From Nitrospira sp. (GTDB lineage: Bacteria; Nitrospirota; Nitrospiria; Nitrospirales; Nitrospiraceae), in the NCBI GenBank assembly GCA_030123605.1, contig CP126123.1, positions 2,150,001 to 2,214,000 of the forward strand: a DNA stretch of 64,000 nucleotides. The letters are read 5' to 3'. The position numbers and the translations under genes are program-made. Every line of letters begins with the position of its first letter. Position 1 is the first letter of the stretch. Shown one piece after another: positions 25,383-34,900 of this stretch. Under the pieces are notes generated by a model, which worked only from the letters and a program-made list of their open reading frames with translations, was not told the DNA's origin and searched no databases.

Positions 25383-28196
25383 TTACACTTCCAACCTTAG
25401 TGCAAGTTGATGCGCCAGCGATTCCGGAAGAGGAATCCTTCTTGATAACCGTTCCGTGGCTTTCTCAGTGAGGTCATATTTTTCCCCCATCACGACGCTA
25501 AACCAGCGCTCGCGATCAGTGACAACCTTAAACATCTTTTCATCCTGCGTCTCGCTCAGATACGGCAGATACACATAAATAGACTTTCCGGATCGTTCGG
25601 CTTTGGCCCCCACGCGATCCACACGTCCCGTGCGTTGCTCAAGGGTACTGGGATTCCAGCACAAGTCATGATGAATGATATGGCGACAGTTCAGGTGAAG
25701 ATCGACACCTTCTGCCATCACACTGCTTGCCACGAGGATCTCGGGATAAAACGGTGTATTGAACGCCAACATTAACCGCTGCCGCGTTTCATGATCCGTC
25801 GTACCATTTACAAGCCGCACATTCGGCAGCAGAAGATGCGAATCTTCTCCTTGTAGTTCATCATCCTTGTATATCGCCTGCCTCCCACGTTCTACCTGAG
25901 AACCGGTCTGAACCTTACAAGCAGCTTCGATAAAAGCATTCCGGCTCACACTGTCACAGTGAGTCTCCAAGAACCGAAAGAAATCGTGCAGCAACGTGCT
26001 CAGCGTCATACCTAACTGATCTGGCGTCCGTAGCGCCTGTTGCATGTCGCTTTCCAGCAGCTTCCCCTTGTGTAGCGGGAAAAACCTGACCAGAAACGAT
26101 GGTGTGCGAACTACACGGCGAGCCGCATCAGACAAGTCGCCACTTCTATCAGCCAGCGAGGGGTAAGCCTTTAGAATATTCTCGACTTCAGAGTCGCACG
26201 ATCGGCGAACTGGCGAGTCTTCGTCGAAAAATCTTTTTCCAATCCGATCAAGTTCTTCAAAAACCAGGGAAGGTTTACATTCAAGCTTCATCGAACCGAG
26301 CTCAGAGATCTCTTCCTTTATGGCATGGGAAATCGCCCGGCGCAGAGCTTTGCCTGTCGCTATGAAATGGCAGAACACTAGCATTTTTTCACCACGCCGC
26401 CACGTTTCAACCACGCGTCTCGCTGTTGCTGCCACCTTAGGATGGGTCATGGAAGCCGTTGCGAGATTCCTTGGCACAAATGAGTCCAATTGATCCAGGT
26501 ACCAGGCTAGTTCGTCGTCACCAGAAACCTCGGCTGATGCATCGTCGTCTATATCGATGGCTTTAGTTACAGCTCTTAATTCGGATTCATGGCGCGTATG
26601 AAGAAACGCCTCATAGCTTGAGGCCAATCCTTCGGCAAACAGCGCCCTGCTGTTGGAAGAGCACGTGGTCGCCCGAGCGGCCAGCAGAAACGGCACAATT
26701 GCTTCTCCAGTTACCTCTAGGCCGTTGACAAGCTTGCCAGCTGCTTCGTCCACGATCGCACGACCAGGGAGCCTGATCCGGCGAGATATTGAGTGATTGG
26801 GAGTCGGCAACTGCCTTGGCTTCAAATGACGGATAACCCAAGGTTTCAGGAGCTGCTCAGCCTCTCGCATCTTATCGTGCGCCGCTTGGTAGCACCGGAG
26901 CACACGTTCGACTTCCGCGGGATTATCTCTTCGGCTATGAACCGTTTCCCACCACTTCTCGATATCATCTATGATCTGTCCATCAACAGCGAGATGCTCA
27001 TCTCTCAACCGCCCCCACGCGTCGTCCAAGCGCAACGCTGATTCCTGAGCGGCATCCAGCGTTTTCCGCACCGCCCCCAGTTTGTCCTCGAACCATTGCT
27101 TCCCACGATGAGGCAAATTCCATTTAATGCCTTTAAACCGATCGAGCACTGCACAGAGCTCACTGTGTCCCAGCTGAAATGGCGTGGCCGTGAGAAAGAG
27201 CATGCGCTCAAACACACCCGCCAAGGCCCCCTTTTCAACTTCGTCAATGTCATTGGACGCCTGCTGACTTCGGAATAATGAGGCCAGTTGCGTATCTCCG
27301 TTCTTGAGATGATGAGCTTCATCAAGGATAAGAAGAGGCAAACGAAGGTTGGCGATCTGTAGGCATTCCTTCCACATGGGACGGAGAGCAGCCTGGATGG
27401 CCCTGCGCGCATCTTGGAGGCGATCAGCAAAGTTGTCTGATTGTCGACGAGGAATCTTCTTGAGCGCCTCAAACAGCTCATCGGTGTTTACACGATCAAG
27501 AGCATCTACCACCGCTCGAGGAACGGGAACGGGATCGTTATCCACGGAAGCGACTCCGTCCGCCTGAAATGGGACTTCCCATTTCCTGAGCAACGTCAGC
27601 CAGTTGCCTGGGTACTCCCTCAGCAAATCGCTCCACAGATCAGATCCATAGCGATTATCCATCCATGTGAGGCGAAGAAGGCTCCCCAGAATTTTGCATA
27701 GGTCCCGCTTAAGATCTTGTGTGGCGTGCCGACGATGGAGCGCTTGACGAATGAGAGCCAGTTTTACCCACTCATCTGAGAGGCCTCTACTCATAGCTCC
27801 ATAGGTCACAAAGATGATCGCACGCTGTTCCAGGTACTTGAGAAACTCTTCAGCGCATGTGGCTTTGCCATACCGGATGGACTGGCTTCTTGAGTCCGGC
27901 AGACAACGAGATAGGAAAAGAGACAAATCCCTTGGCCATTTGTCTTGCAGTGAAGGAGGCACCATCACGACGACCGGCCGCTTGCGCCGATTAGCCACGG
28001 CAACGGACATTGCCACTGCAAGGGCGACAAAAGTCTTTCCCATACCAACTTCGTCCGCCAACACCACTCCCGGTTGGTCCTTGAGCCGGCGGAGGATTTC
28101 TTTTGCCGTCCTCTCTTGTCGTTCGGCATCTTCAGGCGAGATTCGATCCTTTACGTGCAGATTGATGTCTCGATAGAACGGATAGAAATGAGACAT
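25383..28196 (-). CDS. SNF2/RapA-like SF2 helicase of a putative defence module
   Basis: 937 residues. Motif I is VVLADEVGMGKTFVALA (about residues 43-60), followed by VVVMVPPSLQDKWPRD (Ia), LLILDEAHHLKNG (II, DEAH) and FLTATPFQLGHSE (III). The C-terminal RecA domain has EILVASSVMAEGVDLHLNCRHIIHHD (V) and STLEQRTGRVDRVG (VI). These are SNF2-type ATP-dependent DNA translocase motifs. A roughly 200-residue insertion carries no nuclease motif. The gene ends a leftward operon: unknown protein, PLD nuclease, helicase, with gaps of 2-3 bases. Translocase/PLD pairs are common in phage-defence loci; the role here is inferred from that. Confidence 0.85.
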   Translation of the reverse strand: MSHFYPFYRDINLHVKDRISPEDAERQERTAKEILRRLKDQPGVVLADEVGMGKTFVALAVAMSVAVANRRKRPVVVMVPPSLQDKWPRDLSLFLSRCLPDSRSQSIRYGKATCAEEFLKYLEQRAIIFVTYGAMSRGLSDEWVKLALIRQALHRRHATQDLKRDLCKILGSLLRLTWMDNRYGSDLWSDLLREYPGNWLTLLRKWEVPFQADGVASVDNDPVPVPRAVVDALDRVNTDELFEALKKIPRRQSDNFADRLQDARRAIQAALRPMWKECLQIANLRLPLLILDEAHHLKNGDTQLASLFRSQQASNDIDEVEKGALAGVFERMLFLTATPFQLGHSELCAVLDRFKGIKWNLPHRGKQWFEDKLGAVRKTLDAAQESALRLDDAWGRLRDEHLAVDGQIIDDIEKWWETVHSRRDNPAEVERVLRCYQAAHDKMREAEQLLKPWVIRHLKPRQLPTPNHSISRRIRLPGRAIVDEAAGKLVNGLEVTGEAIVPFLLAARATTCSSNSRALFAEGLASSYEAFLHTRHESELRAVTKAIDIDDDASAEVSGDDELAWYLDQLDSFVPRNLATASMTHPKVAATARRVVETWRRGEKMLVFCHFIATGKALRRAISHAIKEEISELGSMKLECKPSLVFEELDRIGKRFFDEDSPVRRSCDSEVENILKAYPSLADRSGDLSDAARRVVRTPSFLVRFFPLHKGKLLESDMQQALRTPDQLGMTLSTLLHDFFRFLETHCDSVSRNAFIEAACKVQTGSQVERGRQAIYKDDELQGEDSHLLLPNVRLVNGTTDHETRQRLMLAFNTPFYPEILVASSVMAEGVDLHLNCRHIIHHDLCWNPSTLEQRTGRVDRVGAKAERSGKSIYVYLPYLSETQDEKMFKVVTDRERWFSVVMGEKYDLTEKATERLSRRIPLPESLAHQLALRLEV

Positions 28197-28199
28197 CGC

Positions 28200-30266
28200 T
28201 TATCTCCTCGTAAGGCACTGAGACACGCGATCCAAATATTGAGCGAGATGCCCCTGGCGGCGATCGTCCGGCAGCGAGAGGCATTGCTGCAGGTCTTGCG
28301 ATACCGCATGCAGTGCCTCTCGAATTTCATGCGCAGAGAGTGCTCCTGGCGCACCCTTAGGCTTCACTCTCGTTAATTCCAATGCCAATTCTGCCAGGAG
28401 AAAAACGCGTTCATCATCTGACCTGGCTTCACGAGTAAGCGCAGCCGCAACGGCTTTGATACCGACCGGTCCATTGATACGCCACTCCAGACATTCTTCG
28501 CTGGATACCGGTCGTTCGAGCCGTGAGCGCAGCCCTCTAAGGGCTGAGGAAAAGCGTCGAGTTCGCTGCAACAAGAATCCGTTGGTATCCACTCGCTTAT
28601 GGGGATCAAGATCGATGGGCGCTATGGAATTGGTGTTACGCTCTCTCGCTTTCCTCCTTAGATACCCCCGCATGATGTCATGGAGCGGCCGCGCAGATGT
28701 GAGGATGTCGATCAGCACGTCAAGAGGGAGGTCCCGAAGCTCGTCGGGCGGAGGTAAATCCCCGGCCGAAGCGACATTGATGGGCCACCAGGCAAGGCCG
28801 TGGGCCTTGTCCCACGTCACCAAGAACCCGGAAGGTGGTCGTCCCTCCCAAATGAGGGAATAGGACCTTGGGCTCGCAACACTATGCCATTCCGCCTCCG
28901 TCACTCGTGTCAACTCTTGCTCATCACAGATCCTCCACCCAGAGGGCAGGTCATCGCCAAAGGTAAGGAGCACCTCTCCCTCCCTGCCGTTCTTTGTCCG
29001 GTAAATGGCGTTCAGGAAGCCCGTGGGTAACAGGACGGTCTCCTGGGCCGAGTCAATACCAACATCGGAAGCGGGCAGGAATTGCAGGGTGGTTTCCGGA
29101 TCTGAAATAGATTGGATCGCCGGGAATCTGCGTTCAAAATCAGCGTACGTTCCATGCGGAGCACGATCCCTATCAACCAGGTACGCCAGGTTGGCTTCGT
29201 AGTTGATGGCCTTCCCTACGCCCGTTCCAGCAGATGTGAAATTGGAGGATCCAATTAGAAACAGCATCCAACGCTCGTCTTTGAGCCAGATCTGCTTGGC
29301 ATGCAATGGCCGTTCAAGCTCGGTGGTAAGCCTGCTGAATGCTACTGAACACGAATCTCGCGAAGGCCGAGTTGCTAAGAGCGAGGCTGGGGCGCGAGCG
29401 AGCAACTGCTTCGAGTTCGGATGGTCTTCGGTTTCCACACAGTAGTCGACTTCCGTCTTTCCTCGTTTTCGCATGATGTTCCATAACGACGCAGCCGGTT
29501 TGTTGGTTTGAGCCTCTGACGGGTCGAAAAATGGACTGACGACCGAGGCCGAGTTTGGCGGGCTGTTGCCAGGCCAGACTGATGACAATTGCGTGAACAG
29601 ATCGGGACGTCCTGGCCCTATGAGCAGCGTGGTGACACGAACGGGCTCTCGGGCATGTTCATCTTCTGTTGTTCCCCACGACCGGGAGAGTGCCTGAACA
29701 CGATCAAGAAACCGACGCATACGCTGCAACGGGAGGGACTCATTGTCAGCGACGGCGACATCCGACGTTTGGCGAAGGTATTGAAGAACCTCCTGAAGAA
29801 CCGGTCTTGGGGATTCTGAGCCCTCATGGAAATCCACCACGCCATAGACTTCCCGATTACGGCGATACCCGTCCTCTGTGAGGTTTGCCGAGCCGATAAT
29901 GAGACGGACCAATCTGGACCAGCAAAGAAGCGAGATTTTGGCGTGGAGAATGCCGCGATCAGGCCGAACAGGATGGAGATCCCACCGAAGACTTCGTGCT
30001 CCCTTACAGTGATGTTGGTCAACAAGGACCGCTGCGCAAGCAACCTGCGAGAGCTTCTCCTCTCGCTCAACCAGATAGACCGGGCCGTCTTCTGTGGCGG
30101 CCGTTTCCACCTTCAGGAAACGACCAAGACACTCTTCCTCAAAAAAAGCGGGCGAAAATGTGAACGTCGTGGCGATGCATCCGACTGGATCACCGGCATC
30201 ACCTGGAGGCTCCCAGGCATCGAGAAGCCTGCCCTGGCCTGCGGGGATAGAATTCTGATCCCCCAC
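28200..30266 (-). CDS. Phospholipase-D-family nuclease of a putative defence module
   Basis: 688 residues with two HKD-type half-sites. The first is LHAKISLL followed about 20 residues later by GSANLTEDGYRRNREV; the second is LHAKQIWL followed by GSSNFTSAGTG and a conserved E in NYEANLAYLVD. Two such half-sites form one active site in PLD nucleases, with the histidines as nucleophile and acid. The C-terminal 250 residues are helical and unassigned. Gaps of 3 bases to the helicase and 2 bases to the upstream gene show tight coupling. DNA degradation coupled to the helicase is the likely role, by analogy with PLD/helicase pairs in known defence systems. Confidence 0.82.
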   Translation of the reverse strand: MGDQNSIPAGQGRLLDAWEPPGDAGDPVGCIATTFTFSPAFFEEECLGRFLKVETAATEDGPVYLVEREEKLSQVACAAVLVDQHHCKGARSLRWDLHPVRPDRGILHAKISLLCWSRLVRLIIGSANLTEDGYRRNREVYGVVDFHEGSESPRPVLQEVLQYLRQTSDVAVADNESLPLQRMRRFLDRVQALSRSWGTTEDEHAREPVRVTTLLIGPGRPDLFTQLSSVWPGNSPPNSASVVSPFFDPSEAQTNKPAASLWNIMRKRGKTEVDYCVETEDHPNSKQLLARAPASLLATRPSRDSCSVAFSRLTTELERPLHAKQIWLKDERWMLFLIGSSNFTSAGTGVGKAINYEANLAYLVDRDRAPHGTYADFERRFPAIQSISDPETTLQFLPASDVGIDSAQETVLLPTGFLNAIYRTKNGREGEVLLTFGDDLPSGWRICDEQELTRVTEAEWHSVASPRSYSLIWEGRPPSGFLVTWDKAHGLAWWPINVASAGDLPPPDELRDLPLDVLIDILTSARPLHDIMRGYLRRKARERNTNSIAPIDLDPHKRVDTNGFLLQRTRRFSSALRGLRSRLERPVSSEECLEWRINGPVGIKAVAAALTREARSDDERVFLLAELALELTRVKPKGAPGALSAHEIREALHAVSQDLQQCLSLPDDRRQGHLAQYLDRVSQCLTRR

Positions 30267-30268
30267 TC

Positions 30269-31645
30269 CTACACCAACCTCAAGTCTTCAGCAAAGGACC
30301 ACAAGGAACTCAATCGATAGGCGTGGACATAACTGTCGTCTCCAATCCCACCCTCTTCTCGCATGTACCCCGGTCGAACCATATAACTTCCATCGTCGAA
30401 TCGCTCCACCCAAGGGAGCTTTCCGTTCGGTGGTTTTGCGGCCTGCACCTTTCTGTGGTGTTCAAGGAGACGTTCGACCCAATTCTTTGGAGAACACTTT
30501 TCAGACACAAATTGGAAAGACTGAATGAATCTGGTGGATGCTCCAATCGTGGCCAAGACATCCGTGACCACGCCAAACTGCTCCGGTACTCGGTCGCCTG
30601 CTTTGCGGACATGTTTACCTTGCGCGAGTTCGCCTACGGACGTTCGAGACTTGCTCTTTGAGAGCACGTATAGGCACTCATTAAAAGCATCTTGAAGCAG
30701 GCGAGAGAACACCTCATACGCATCGACAGCTAGCAACAGCTCTTTCAACGACGGTGATGATACAGGACGCAACGCGTGGTGGAATGGTCGTTCCGACCAC
30801 ACCTTTTCATTCTCCTTGTGCTTCGTGACTTGGCGGTAAGCCGTGATGCCATCGGGAGACCGGAGAAAGTCCATCACTTCGCGCGTAAAGCCATGCTCCC
30901 GCCCCACGAGCATCGATGCTAATATCCGACGCTCTTTGGGTCCCGCGTCATAAGGCCTCAAATGGTCAGCAATCTGCTGCCAGCCTGGCCAGGAGGACGA
31001 ACGGTCAACTGCGCCTTGCTTCAGCCCGTCTTCGACGGCTCCTCGCCACAATCGAAACAACTCGGCTCCCCGTCCGGTCGTCGACTCGTAGAACCCTGGA
31101 AGATCCTGTTCATCCCGCCAAATTCCGAGCAGGCGATACCCCATTTCGCTCAGCCTCCCGTCGTCTACAACATCCAATGTCTGAGCGAGAAGGCGATAGA
31201 CACCATGAAAGCCAAACACGTTGGGAGTTTTAAGGTACCGTCGAGCTGAGAGTGGAACGCGATCGGCAATGGCACGATTGGCCTTATCCCGACCGGGAAG
31301 CCCGGACAAACGCTTCCCATCCTTGATACATCGGACCAGCCCTTCAACCACATACCACTCGAACACCTGCCAAGGTGGACTCACATCGTCCTTCGCAAGC
31401 ACTTCGTCATCGTATGCGTGACAGATCGCAGCCGACACGGCCGTCAGAGTCAAAAAGCGAGGATGGCTCATGCGCTCTCGAACGCCGGGAATCAATTTAA
31501 CACCCAAAGCATCTGCAATCTGATAGAGGCCGAGCGGGTCAAGAGTACCTTCGGCAGTAACGACGGGATCCTTAGCTGAAAGAAGGGGCATTAACATCAG
31601 CGGGCACCCTGCATGATTCTTCCCAGTGTGTCGTTGATTGGACAC
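30269..31645 (-). CDS. Unknown protein, first gene of the helicase/PLD module
   Basis: 458 residues from a GTG at 31645; an ATG at 31597 is an alternative. It is a mostly helical protein: GLYQIADALGVKLIPGVRERM, then WQVFEWYVVEGLVR, then a long helical C-terminal half, ending with a GSYMVRPGY segment and the tail SLWSFAEDLRLV. I know no family for it. The frame is open and coding-like for another 73 codons upstream (see 31646-31870), so the gene probably once started there. Being tightly coupled to PLD and helicase genes, it may be the sensor or specificity subunit of the module; that is inference. Confidence 0.6.
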   Translation of the reverse strand: MSNQRHTGKNHAGCPLMLMPLLSAKDPVVTAEGTLDPLGLYQIADALGVKLIPGVRERMSHPRFLTLTAVSAAICHAYDDEVLAKDDVSPPWQVFEWYVVEGLVRCIKDGKRLSGLPGRDKANRAIADRVPLSARRYLKTPNVFGFHGVYRLLAQTLDVVDDGRLSEMGYRLLGIWRDEQDLPGFYESTTGRGAELFRLWRGAVEDGLKQGAVDRSSSWPGWQQIADHLRPYDAGPKERRILASMLVGREHGFTREVMDFLRSPDGITAYRQVTKHKENEKVWSERPFHHALRPVSSPSLKELLLAVDAYEVFSRLLQDAFNECLYVLSKSKSRTSVGELAQGKHVRKAGDRVPEQFGVVTDVLATIGASTRFIQSFQFVSEKCSPKNWVERLLEHHRKVQAAKPPNGKLPWVERFDDGSYMVRPGYMREEGGIGDDSYVHAYRLSSLWSFAEDLRLV

Positions 31646-31870
31646 ACTGCTCGAAAGCTGCTGGAAGAACTCCTCGCCTAGAGCGTCTAGCCGCCTGATC
31701 CGCTCCGAGCTTGCTTCCCATGGCTCATCTTGCGATATGGTCTGGCCTCTAAATATCGCCTGATATCCAAGCCGAACGTTTTTTAGAAGGCGGCAACAAA
31801 CGGATGAAACATCCGTGGGTTTCTGACATCGACCGCAAGTAAGGCTTCCCTTAAGATGGCGTCATCGCAT
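31646..31870 (-). other. In-frame 5' extension with zinc-ribbon-like segment and a premature TGA at codon 3
   Basis: In the frame of the downstream gene, an ATG at 31870 preceded by AGAAGG (4-base spacing) is followed by CGA and then TGA. After that the frame is open to the gene and encodes RHLKGSLTCGRCQKPTDV, then VCC, a CXXC...CC pattern like a small zinc ribbon, and a charged helix. The good ribosome site and coding-like sequence suggest the original start is here and that a nonsense or sequencing error hit codon 3. The restored protein would have 533 residues. Confidence 0.45.
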
Positions 31871-31974
31871 ACGCCCTTCTAATCTAAAAATCAATTATTC
31901 AGCCAGTTGCCTAGCGAGAACGATAGGTTTTCCACAAAATGGAACCCGTATTATTATTAGGTTTTCGGTCCACT
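31871..31974. other. Gap upstream of the helicase/PLD module
   Basis: An AT-rich stretch of about 100 bases between the end of the RecB/SF1 gene and the start of the module. It probably holds the module's promoter. I could not define -35/-10 boxes with confidence. Confidence 0.25.
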
Positions 31975-34900
31975 TCAGTAGCGATCGCTAAATTCATTCG
32001 AGTAATTGGCTAATTTGCAGAACAGATTCAGTAACATCATTTCATCGAGAGAACCTGGGATGGCCGAGGCAATTCGCGGATCAGCAACCACAATTGCTAG
32101 GCATTGAGCGCGCGATATTGCCACGTTGAGACGGTTTCGATCCAAAATGAACGCCAGCCCACGAGATCCGTATTCACCATAACTGGAACAAAGCGACAGG
32201 ATGCAAACCGGGGCTTCCTGCCCCTGAAACTTGTCGACACTTCCGACGCGCGCCCCTGGGGAGAGCGCGGCGTGTAGTGCACGCACCTGGGCGTTATACG
32301 GAGCAATAAAGAGAAAATTTTCCAGTGCTAGTTGCCTCATCGAGCCATCTTTGCCGATATAGATTCGACCAGAGAGTTCGTTGTAGATCGCTTTTACTTG
32401 TTCAACTTCCTCATCGCTCTGCTGGATATTTCCATCGTGCTCAACCCGAACGAAGACGATTCCGCTTTCCCTGGCAATCAGACCGTTTGACCCGGCCTGG
32501 ACAATAATCCTCTGTCTGGTGCAGTCGGAATGTGATCGCAGGCGGCTTTCGTACATGCTTTCCGAAATGAACCGACAGACAGATGGGTGCATGCGGCGGG
32601 ATTCGCCCAGAAACAGACCGTACTCCGAAGGCACTACAGCATGGAACAGGGGCACATCGGGGAGGCTCGCGACGGTATCCTTCAGAGCATATTGCAGCAC
32701 AGAGAGGCCTGCGTCGCCGGGGTGCGATCCCTGAATCGGCTGTTCGAGCTGCATTTGATCACCAAGGAGCACGAGATTCTTTGCACATCGCGCCATAGCA
32801 ATGGCATTGGCGAGGGGAACTTGACCAGCCTCATCGATGAACAGGAAATCGAGCACATCTTCCCACTCCGGCCGGGTAAAGAGCCAGGCCGTGCCGCCCA
32901 CTACGCCCCCGTGATAGAGTCCTCGTGCATCTGCCGAACTGGCGATGAATTGTACCCCTGGATTCGCCGCCAATACGCCTGAGTCCACTTCACCGCCAAC
33001 CTTCATGCCCAGAAGGCTTGTCCCCAACTCCCGGGAGGCGTCACCGCAGGCCGTTATGAGATTCACCACCGCTTTATGACTATTAGAACTAATGCCTATT
33101 TTCTTATTTTTAGCGAGGAGTGCGGTGATGACCCGTGAGGCAGCAAACGTCTTCCCCGTTCCAGGAGGCCCTTGAATGACGAGACAATCTCCCGCCATCG
33201 AACCAGTGATTCGTATGGCGGCATCAATGACTAGCTCCCCAGCCATCTGCATCGGCATGGCAGGCGGGCGACGCTCTAACAGTGCCGCTACTGGAGGATG
33301 TAATTGACCTGACAGATGCTTAGTTGCGACCGCTGCGAGCGCATCGGGTATTCCGGCCGGAGAGATAAATTCGTCCACCAACAGTGCACCTTGTGCGGGG
33401 AATCTGCCGGCGCATTTCTCGTCTAAACTCTTCTTGCCGATTTTCAGCTTCAACCGGCTGGCAGAAATGTCGATTTCAGCGAGCGTAAAGTTGGCATCCA
33501 AATTGTGGGTGAATTTCACCTTGTCATCCTGGGCCAATTTGCATTCCTGGGATGCATCGAAGTGGTAGGCCTGCACAAGCGATTTCTTTTCGGTAATGCA
33601 CGGACCATCAGCTTGCAGCCCTTCGAGGCACCCTGGATCATCACGGCGTTCTTCGGGAGTAGCCGATGCCCGATCAAACATGCGCCACCACATGGGCTTC
33701 TGTTCGCGGCGATGAAAGTCAATGACATCAGCCAATACGATGGAAGATGCATCCTCCTGCTGACGGAGCTGTGTAGCCGTATTCAGTCGAGCCACAACCT
33801 CAGGCGACTGTTCCGCTGGCGTTGATGATGCAGTAATGGCATTCGAGAGTGTGCCGGCAATCTGATGTTCCTTTGCCACCATTCTCAACCAATTGAGCAA
33901 TTGGGCAGTCGACCGGCAATCATCTTCGTTGTAGTCACGGATGCCATTGAGAATGGAACTCTTGCTCCAATCGCCTGATTGTTGGCTTTCGATCCAGCGG
34001 TTATATTGGACAATGGAATCAGCCGCTGTAGCCACCTGGGTAGCTCGTCTTGGTCGGTACAGGTGCTCGACCGACTTGATCGAGTAGCTGTCCTCGCCAA
34101 TGCGAAGGCCCTGCCGGACGACTTGATAGAGATCCACGAAGACCTCATGTCGCAAGAGCTGATCCACCTCGTCCTGACGAGTGTCGTGACGCGTGCTCAA
34201 TCGTCTTACTGCGCTGACTTCATAGTTGGCGTAATGATAGATATGCATGCCCGGATTGTCCTGCCACCGGTGGAAGACCCAATCCACGAATCCCTCAAAG
34301 GCCACCTTTTCCTCATTGCGGTTGTGTGCCCACCAATCCATAAAATCATAGGACAGCGCTGGACCATTCCAGATGCAGACACCAAATAGGTATTCAAGGC
34401 CTCCAGGAACTAGGGGATAGCCCTCCATATCGAACCACACATCGGCTGGATGGTCTGGCGGCAGAGCAGCCAGCCCCACGGGTTCTCCATTTAGTCCAGA
34501 TGGGGACAGGACCTGGTATCGCGGCGGCGCCTCCGGCATTCTGATCCGGTCCTCTGCTGTCTGGCACTGAAGCCGTGCTTGGGAGGCCAGCTTCTCGAGC
34601 AAGTCCTGATCGAGTCTTGGCACGTGTTTCCCAGAGGCCTGGGCTAATTGCGCCATGGTGGTAATGCCAGCCTTCTTCAGCTTTTTGATCTGGCCGACGC
34701 TGATACCTGCCACCCGCATGATATGGTCCGAGTCCTGAAAGAACTTGTCGGCATAGGACGTCCAGCGACCGTGATCCGCACGGGGAAGCGGCTCCGGGCG
34801 ATCCTCCAGGATTCCGGTAAAACCATCCTGCATGTCAAGAAAGGATTGCTTGATATGCTGATAGTAGTGCCGAAAGTGTTCGAGCCGGAATTCCACCTTT

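Noticed and set aside
24910-25410. A 166-codon rightward frame after the recombinase
   Set aside because: No ribosome site, and its second half has shadow-like composition. Only parts look coding, so it is treated as a possible decayed gene, not an intact one.
31862-31864. In-frame TGA read as selenocysteine
   Set aside because: No SECIS-like hairpin was seen just downstream and codon 3 would be an unusual place. Mutation or error is simpler.
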